9,375 nt of DNA, from assembly GCA_027325115.1 (NCBI GenBank), contig DAHWFG010000423.1, positions 1 to 9,375 on the forward strand, given 5' to 3'. The notes below the pieces were generated by a model, which worked only from the letters and a program-made list of their open reading frames with translations, did not search any database and had not been told where the DNA came from. Numbering within the stretch: position 1 is the stretch's first letter; each line of letters begins with the position of its first letter. Of this stretch, positions 5,478-9,375 are shown one piece after another. Position numbers and translations under genes: made by a program. Source of the stretch: JAKBCQ01 sp021807585. GTDB lineage: Bacteria; Planctomycetota; Planctomycetia; Isosphaerales; Isosphaeraceae.

Positions 5478-7040
5478 ATGGCCGATATTGTGATCATCAA
5501 TCCTGTGTTCGAGATGTCTTACTGGGGGATGGAGCACGCGTTGCCGATTTTGGGCAAGCGGGCCAATCTGCCGGTGGCGTGTTTGCCGCTTTTGGCGGCG
5601 CTCACACCCGAGGAGCACACCGTCACGCTGATCGACGAAAACGTCGAGCCGATCGATTTTGATCGTTGCGCGCGCGCCGATATCGTCGGCGTCACGGGAA
5701 TGAGCGTGCAACGCTTTCGGATGAAGGCGATCCTCGCCGAGCTCAAGAGCAGGGGGGTGTTCACCGTCGTCGGCGGTCCGCTCGTCACGGTTCATGAAGA
5801 TTATTTCGACGACTTGGCCGACGTCATCTTCATCGGCGAGGCCGAGGAAACCTGGCCCCAATTTCTTGACGAATGGAAACGGGGTGAACATCAGGTTCGA
5901 TATGAACAGGTTGAAAAGAGTGATATGTCGAAGGTGCCGACTCCTCGATTCGACCTGGTGAAGATGAAGCATTATCTCTTCGGCAGCGTGCAGTTTTCTC
6001 GCGGATGTCCGTTTCAGTGCGAATTTTGCGACATCATCGTGACGTTCGGCCGCAAGCCGCGGATCAAAACAAGCGTGCAGATCATCGCCGAGCTCGAGGC
6101 GATTCGAGCCCAAAAGGCGCGGATCGTCTTCATCGTCGACGACAACCTGATCGGCAATAAACGCGCAATCAAAGACGTATTGCGCGATATCATCGCCTGG
6201 CAACAGGCCGAGGGATACCCGCTCACGTTCTTTACCGAGGCTTCGATCGACCTCGCCGACGATCACGAGTTGATGGATATGATGGTCGACGCCAATATCC
6301 TCGCGGTTTTCGTGGGGATCGAAACCCCCAACGAGGAATCGCTCCGCGAAACCAAAAAATATCAAAACGTGCGCGAAGGCGGCACGATGATCGAAAAGGT
6401 GCATAGGATCCAGGACGCGGGGATGGAGGTTTGGTGCGGGATGATCCTCGGTTTCGACAACGACGACCCGTCGATCTTCAACGCCCAGCGTGAATTCCTG
6501 ACCGAGGCCCGCATCGGCGTGACGATGGTGGGGATGCTTTACGCGATTCGTAAAACGCCGCTTTACACGCGGTTGCTCGCCGAGGGAAGGCTCGATCATT
6601 CCGACCAGCCCGAATTCGGCACCAACGTCATCCCGCTCAAAATTAGCCGAGAAGACCTTCGCGACGGCTACATCCGCGTGATGCACGAACTTTACCAGCC
6701 CGAGGCGTATTTCAACCGGGTTGAAGATCTGTATATCAAACACAATATTCAACTGACGAAAGGTCGAACGCGGTACTGGAAGAAACACCCGATTCAACGG
6801 TTCCGCTGGAACTCGCTTTTCTTGCTGCAATCGATCGGTATTTATTTGAAGATGATGTACGGCATTCGCGACGACAAGCTCCGCCGCGAGTATCGCAGGC
6901 GAATCTGGAAGATGTGGAAGGCGCGGCCCGATCCGGGAATTCTGTTGATGCACGTGCTTAAATGTGCGCTTCATTATCACGCGTATCGGATGGCCGACGA
7001 GATGGTCGGCGGCAAGTCGCCGATCATGAACTCGTACTGA
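5478..7040 (+). CDS. B12-binding domain radical SAM protein (DUF4070 type)
   Basis: A 520-residue cobalamin-dependent radical SAM protein. An N-terminal B12-binding Rossmann-like domain (about 1-130) shows Gly-Val-Thr-Gly-Met-Ser near 71, Val-Val-Gly-Gly-Pro at 97-101 and Ile-Gly-Glu-Ala-Glu-Glu from 119. The radical SAM core holds the iron-sulfur motif Cys177-x3-Cys181-x2-Cys184 (Arg-Gly-Cys-Pro-Phe-Gln-Cys-Glu-Phe-Cys) and a Gly-Ile-Glu-Thr-Pro segment at 280-284. The C-terminal part resembles DUF4070, an architecture shared with the hopanoid methylase HpnP and related enzymes. The likely reaction is a radical-based methylation or similar modification of an unactivated carbon. The substrate is unknown, and no hopanoid genes are adjacent. 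ATG 5478 is chosen because GGAG lies eight bases upstream and the family motif begins right after it; an earlier ATG at 5415 adds 21 unrelated residues. Confidence 0.9.
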   Translation: MADIVIINPVFEMSYWGMEHALPILGKRANLPVACLPLLAALTPEEHTVTLIDENVEPIDFDRCARADIVGVTGMSVQRFRMKAILAELKSRGVFTVVGGPLVTVHEDYFDDLADVIFIGEAEETWPQFLDEWKRGEHQVRYEQVEKSDMSKVPTPRFDLVKMKHYLFGSVQFSRGCPFQCEFCDIIVTFGRKPRIKTSVQIIAELEAIRAQKARIVFIVDDNLIGNKRAIKDVLRDIIAWQQAEGYPLTFFTEASIDLADDHELMDMMVDANILAVFVGIETPNEESLRETKKYQNVREGGTMIEKVHRIQDAGMEVWCGMILGFDNDDPSIFNAQREFLTEARIGVTMVGMLYAIRKTPLYTRLLAEGRLDHSDQPEFGTNVIPLKISREDLRDGYIRVMHELYQPEAYFNRVEDLYIKHNIQLTKGRTRYWKKHPIQRFRWNSLFLLQSIGIYLKMMYGIRDDKLRREYRRRIWKMWKARPDPGILLMHVLKCALHYHAYRMADEMVGGKSPIMNSY

Positions 7041-7068
7041 CGTCACAAAAAAAACGGAAATCTTGTAT

Positions 7069-7127
7069 CCGCGGGTCCGTCGTCGTGAACTAATAAGAAG
7101 CACGACGAAACGACGACGTCCGCGGAG
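7069..7127 (+). promoter_or_regulatory. Sigma-factor leader with two competing hairpins over the ribosome binding site
   Basis: The 93-nt gap before the sigma gene can fold two ways. Hairpin A pairs TCGTCGTG (7080-7087) with CACGACGA (7101-7108), an 8-bp stem with a 13-nt loop. Hairpin B pairs CCGCGG and GTCGTCGT (7069-7074, 7079-7086) with ACGACGAC and CCGCGG (7110-7117, 7120-7125). B uses the left arm of A and covers the GG of the GGAG Shine-Dalgarno at 7124-7127. Pairing is seen in the sequence; a switching role is inferred. Confidence 0.4.
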
Positions 7128-7133
7128 CGTATC

Positions 7134-9375
7134 ATGGCCGGTTCACGATATCGGGGCGCCGCGAGCGAGCTTGGTCGGCTCTTCCGATCGGGGACGGTCG
7201 CGGGCCTTTCCGAGGAGCTCTTGCTCGAACGATTCCTCGAAACCCGCGACGACGTCGCGTTCGAGGCGATCGTCGCGCGGCACGGGCCGATGGTTCTGAG
7301 CGTCTGCCGCCAGATTCTCGGCGATCCGCACGACGTCGAAGACGCGTTCCAGGCGACGTTTCTCATCCTCCTCCGCAAAGCCCAATCGATTCGTAATCAT
7401 AAAAAGCTGGGCGAATGGCTGCACGGCGTCGCGCATCGCGTTTCGATGCGGGCGCGGGCCGACGGTTCGCTGCGCAGGGCGCGCGACGCTCGCCGAGCGT
7501 GCGAGGCGGGATTCCCGGGCGAACCTACCGAACCCCCCGTCGACGCGGGCGCTCTCGAACAGGCCGACGCGGTCCACGACGAGATACGTAAGCTCCCCGA
7601 TAAATATCGCATTCCCATTATTATGTGTTATCTTGAGGGGTTGACGCACGAACAGGCCGCCGAGCGGCTTTCTTGGCCGTTGGGGTCGGTGAAGGGGCGA
7701 TTGGCGCGGGCTCGCGATTTATTGCGATCGCGACTAAAGCGGCGCGGGTTTGTGGCCTCGGCCGAGCTGACGGCGATCCGATCGGCGCGACCGTCCGCGG
7801 TTCCCGAGGCGTTACTCGACCTTACATTAAAGGCCGCGACGCGGTTCGCGGCGGGAGAGGCGACGGCCGTCGCCGGAACGACGATCACGATCACCGCGGG
7901 GGCGGCCGCGCTCGCGGAGGGGGTTATCAAAAGCATGATCGCGACCAACATCAAGATCGCCGCGGCGGTGATTCTTTCAACGGGCCTCGTCGTCGGTTCG
8001 GCGAGCGTCATGGCGTATCAACAGACGTCGGGCACTGCGGCCGCCAAAAGAGCGGCGTCCTCCGTCGATGTGGACAAATCCGCGCTCGATGCACAACAAC
8101 GGATCGGCAAGGCGAGCATTCCCTCGGCGGGAACCGAGAAGGATAAACCTGGATCGCTCGACGGCACGCCCCACGCGAAGGCGATTCCTCCCTCGGATGG
8201 TTCCGCGAAGGCCGCCCAGGGAACCGCGAAGGCCGAGGAGACGAAGAAGAGCGATCTCGTCGAGTCGGTGCGTTCGATTTATCAATCGATTGTCGATCGT
8301 CATCAACAAGGAGTTGAAGCTCTTGCTCCCAATCTCCTTTATGTATGGTCGAAACGGATTCTTGAAGAACAATCGCTCGATCCGACGGACCGGAAGCAGT
8401 TGGTTATTTACATTCTAGATCATCTGAATCGCATGGAGACATTGAGAAAAGAAGTCGCATCGCGATATGAAGAAGGGCAAGTGAAGCTGGTCGAGAAGCA
8501 AACGGCCGATTTTTACGTCATCGAGGCGGAACACTGGATCGCGAACGCGAAGGAGGGCAAGCCGACTCCATTTGATCATTATCGCGACAATCCTCCTGGA
8601 ATTGAAATGAAACTTCAAGACGCGGCGAAATCGCAGGGCGGCGTCTCCAAGGCGGATACGAACGCCGTCGATTCGCATAAATCCGCGCCCGAAGCACGAC
8701 AACGGATCGGCAAGGCGATCTCACCTCGGATGACGGATAAGAACATCGAGCAAATCGACTCGATTGTATCCGAACGAATTGCTGAAATGTCAAAAAATAT
8801 GATTAATCATTTTAACAAAAATGTTGAAAGAAATAATTGGAACTTCTCATCTTTTCCTAATTTATCCTTGAAAATGATCGAGGCTGAAATGAAAGACGTT
8901 ATCGATCATGATAAGACGGTACAAGCTTTTCAAAATCATCGGGATCGAATGTTGGCAATGTTTAATTACTACTATCAGATCAATATGGATAATGATATGG
9001 CGAATGTTAATGTGTTGCTTATTTCCCTCAATCATTTACGACAATCGGAGAAATGGCTGGCGAACGCCAAGGCCGGCGAGCCGAATCGTTATGGGGAAGA
9101 CAAACCTCCTGAGATTGATATGAAAAAGAAAGACGCTACGGGGACGGGTGCGCCGATCGACGCGAAAAAGACTGAAAAGCCTGCGAAATCACTTCCCCCT
9201 TCGATGCGCGACGAACGGAAAAAGCCGATCAACAAGGCGATTTTCGCGGCGCTCGATCGTCCGATTCCGATGCATTTCCCCAACGATACGCCGATTGAAG
9301 AGGTTTTGAATTACGTGAGGAAGGCGTCGGCACAAGAGCCCGGAGGTAAGCCGCTTCCGATCTACGTCGATCCGA
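7134..9375 (+). CDS. Membrane-linked ECF RNA polymerase sigma factor with long C-terminal extension (3' end beyond the window)
   Basis: An open frame without stops runs from ATG 7134 to the window edge, giving at least 747 residues; the gene is partial. Residues 30-105 form sigma region 2 (Asp-Val-Glu-Asp-Ala-Phe-Gln-Ala-Thr-Phe at 67-76, Trp95) and 145-203 form region 4 with its helix-turn-helix (Leu-Thr-His-Glu-Gln-Ala-Ala-Glu-Arg-Leu, then Gly-Ser-Val-Lys-Gly-Arg-Leu). A single membrane helix spans about 275-295. The rest is a charged extension containing two related modules (from about 311 and 512). It ends in a segment at 698-747 (Phe-Pro-Asn-Asp-Thr-Pro-Ile-Glu-Glu-Val) like the secretin/TonB short N-terminal-type domain found in planctomycete proteins. 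Such fused ECF factors are common in planctomycetes; the outer part is thought to sense a signal and control the tethered sigma. GGAG lies six bases upstream of the start. Confidence 0.9.
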   Translation, partial: MAGSRYRGAASELGRLFRSGTVAGLSEELLLERFLETRDDVAFEAIVARHGPMVLSVCRQILGDPHDVEDAFQATFLILLRKAQSIRNHKKLGEWLHGVAHRVSMRARADGSLRRARDARRACEAGFPGEPTEPPVDAGALEQADAVHDEIRKLPDKYRIPIIMCYLEGLTHEQAAERLSWPLGSVKGRLARARDLLRSRLKRRGFVASAELTAIRSARPSAVPEALLDLTLKAATRFAAGEATAVAGTTITITAGAAALAEGVIKSMIATNIKIAAAVILSTGLVVGSASVMAYQQTSGTAAAKRAASSVDVDKSALDAQQRIGKASIPSAGTEKDKPGSLDGTPHAKAIPPSDGSAKAAQGTAKAEETKKSDLVESVRSIYQSIVDRHQQGVEALAPNLLYVWSKRILEEQSLDPTDRKQLVIYILDHLNRMETLRKEVASRYEEGQVKLVEKQTADFYVIEAEHWIANAKEGKPTPFDHYRDNPPGIEMKLQDAAKSQGGVSKADTNAVDSHKSAPEARQRIGKAISPRMTDKNIEQIDSIVSERIAEMSKNMINHFNKNVERNNWNFSSFPNLSLKMIEAEMKDVIDHDKTVQAFQNHRDRMLAMFNYYYQINMDNDMANVNVLLISLNHLRQSEKWLANAKAGEPNRYGEDKPPEIDMKKKDATGTGAPIDAKKTEKPAKSLPPSMRDERKKPINKAIFAALDRPIPMHFPNDTPIEEVLNYVRKASAQEPGGKPLPIYVDP
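8064..9146 (+). repeat. Divergent internal duplication in the sigma-factor extension
   Basis: Two related modules lie in tandem. Each starts with a Val-Asp-x-x-Lys-Ser-Ala-x-x-Ala-x-Gln-Arg-Ile-Gly-Lys-Ala block (8064-8114 and 8667-8717). Each ends with a Glu-x-Trp-x-Ala-Asn-Ala-Lys-x-Gly-x-Pro block, with the Trp codons at 8535 and 9054, followed by Pro-Pro-x-Ile-x-Met. The blocks are 201 and 173 residues apart, so the second module is about 28 residues shorter. Confidence 0.7.

Noticed and set aside
5436..7103. 555-codon open frame on the - strand
   Set aside because: Antisense to the radical SAM gene. It is His/Arg/Asp-rich with no motifs, while the + strand has a clear iron-sulfur motif and domain order.
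7673..8146. Frames inside the sigma gene (7673-8146 +, 7143-7649 -, 7628-8011 -, 7977-8372 -)
   Set aside because: The sigma-factor frame is open through this whole region and carries recognisable domains; these overlapping frames do not.

Overview
The window looks like chromosomal DNA of a planctomycete, most likely Isosphaeraceae-like. The main reasons are the ECF sigma factor fused through a membrane helix to a long C-terminal extension, the Rpn-family protein with a charged Gly-every-fourth-residue tract, GC of roughly 60% and weak Shine-Dalgarno use. This assignment is inferred from family knowledge, not from a database search.

Left part (1-2100, + strand): a sparse leader is followed by an Rpn/YhgA-type PD-(D/E)XK protein (485-1405). 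About 120 bases downstream lies a second, stand-alone copy of only its C-terminal domain (1529-1930). The two C-terminal domains are nearly identical except in a tetrapeptide repeat tract, where the second copy has exactly four more units. Both copies keep an in-frame ATG behind a GGAGG. In E. coli, Rpn genes are phage-defence toxins that encode their own antitoxin (the separately translated C-terminal domain, RpnS). This layout therefore suggests a toxin with an intragenic antitoxin plus a duplicated, detached antitoxin. It is the most interesting item in the window.

Middle part (2100-5000): an NAD-type short-chain dehydrogenase on the - strand, a small 18-nt tandem repeat, a convincing tRNA-Arg(TCG) with a sigma70-like promoter, and a - strand subtilisin-like protease without a signal peptide. 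The protease keeps the Asp/His/Ser triad but has Asp in place of the oxyanion-hole Asn.

Right part (5000-9375, + strand): after about 500 non-coding bases comes a B12-binding radical SAM protein (DUF4070 type). It is followed by a membrane-linked ECF sigma factor whose open frame runs off the right edge. The sigma leader can form two competing hairpins, one of which covers its ribosome binding site. The sigma extension contains a divergent internal duplication, and its second copy is strikingly AT-rich. No multi-gene pathway is evident: the genes face different ways and appear to be separate transcription units.
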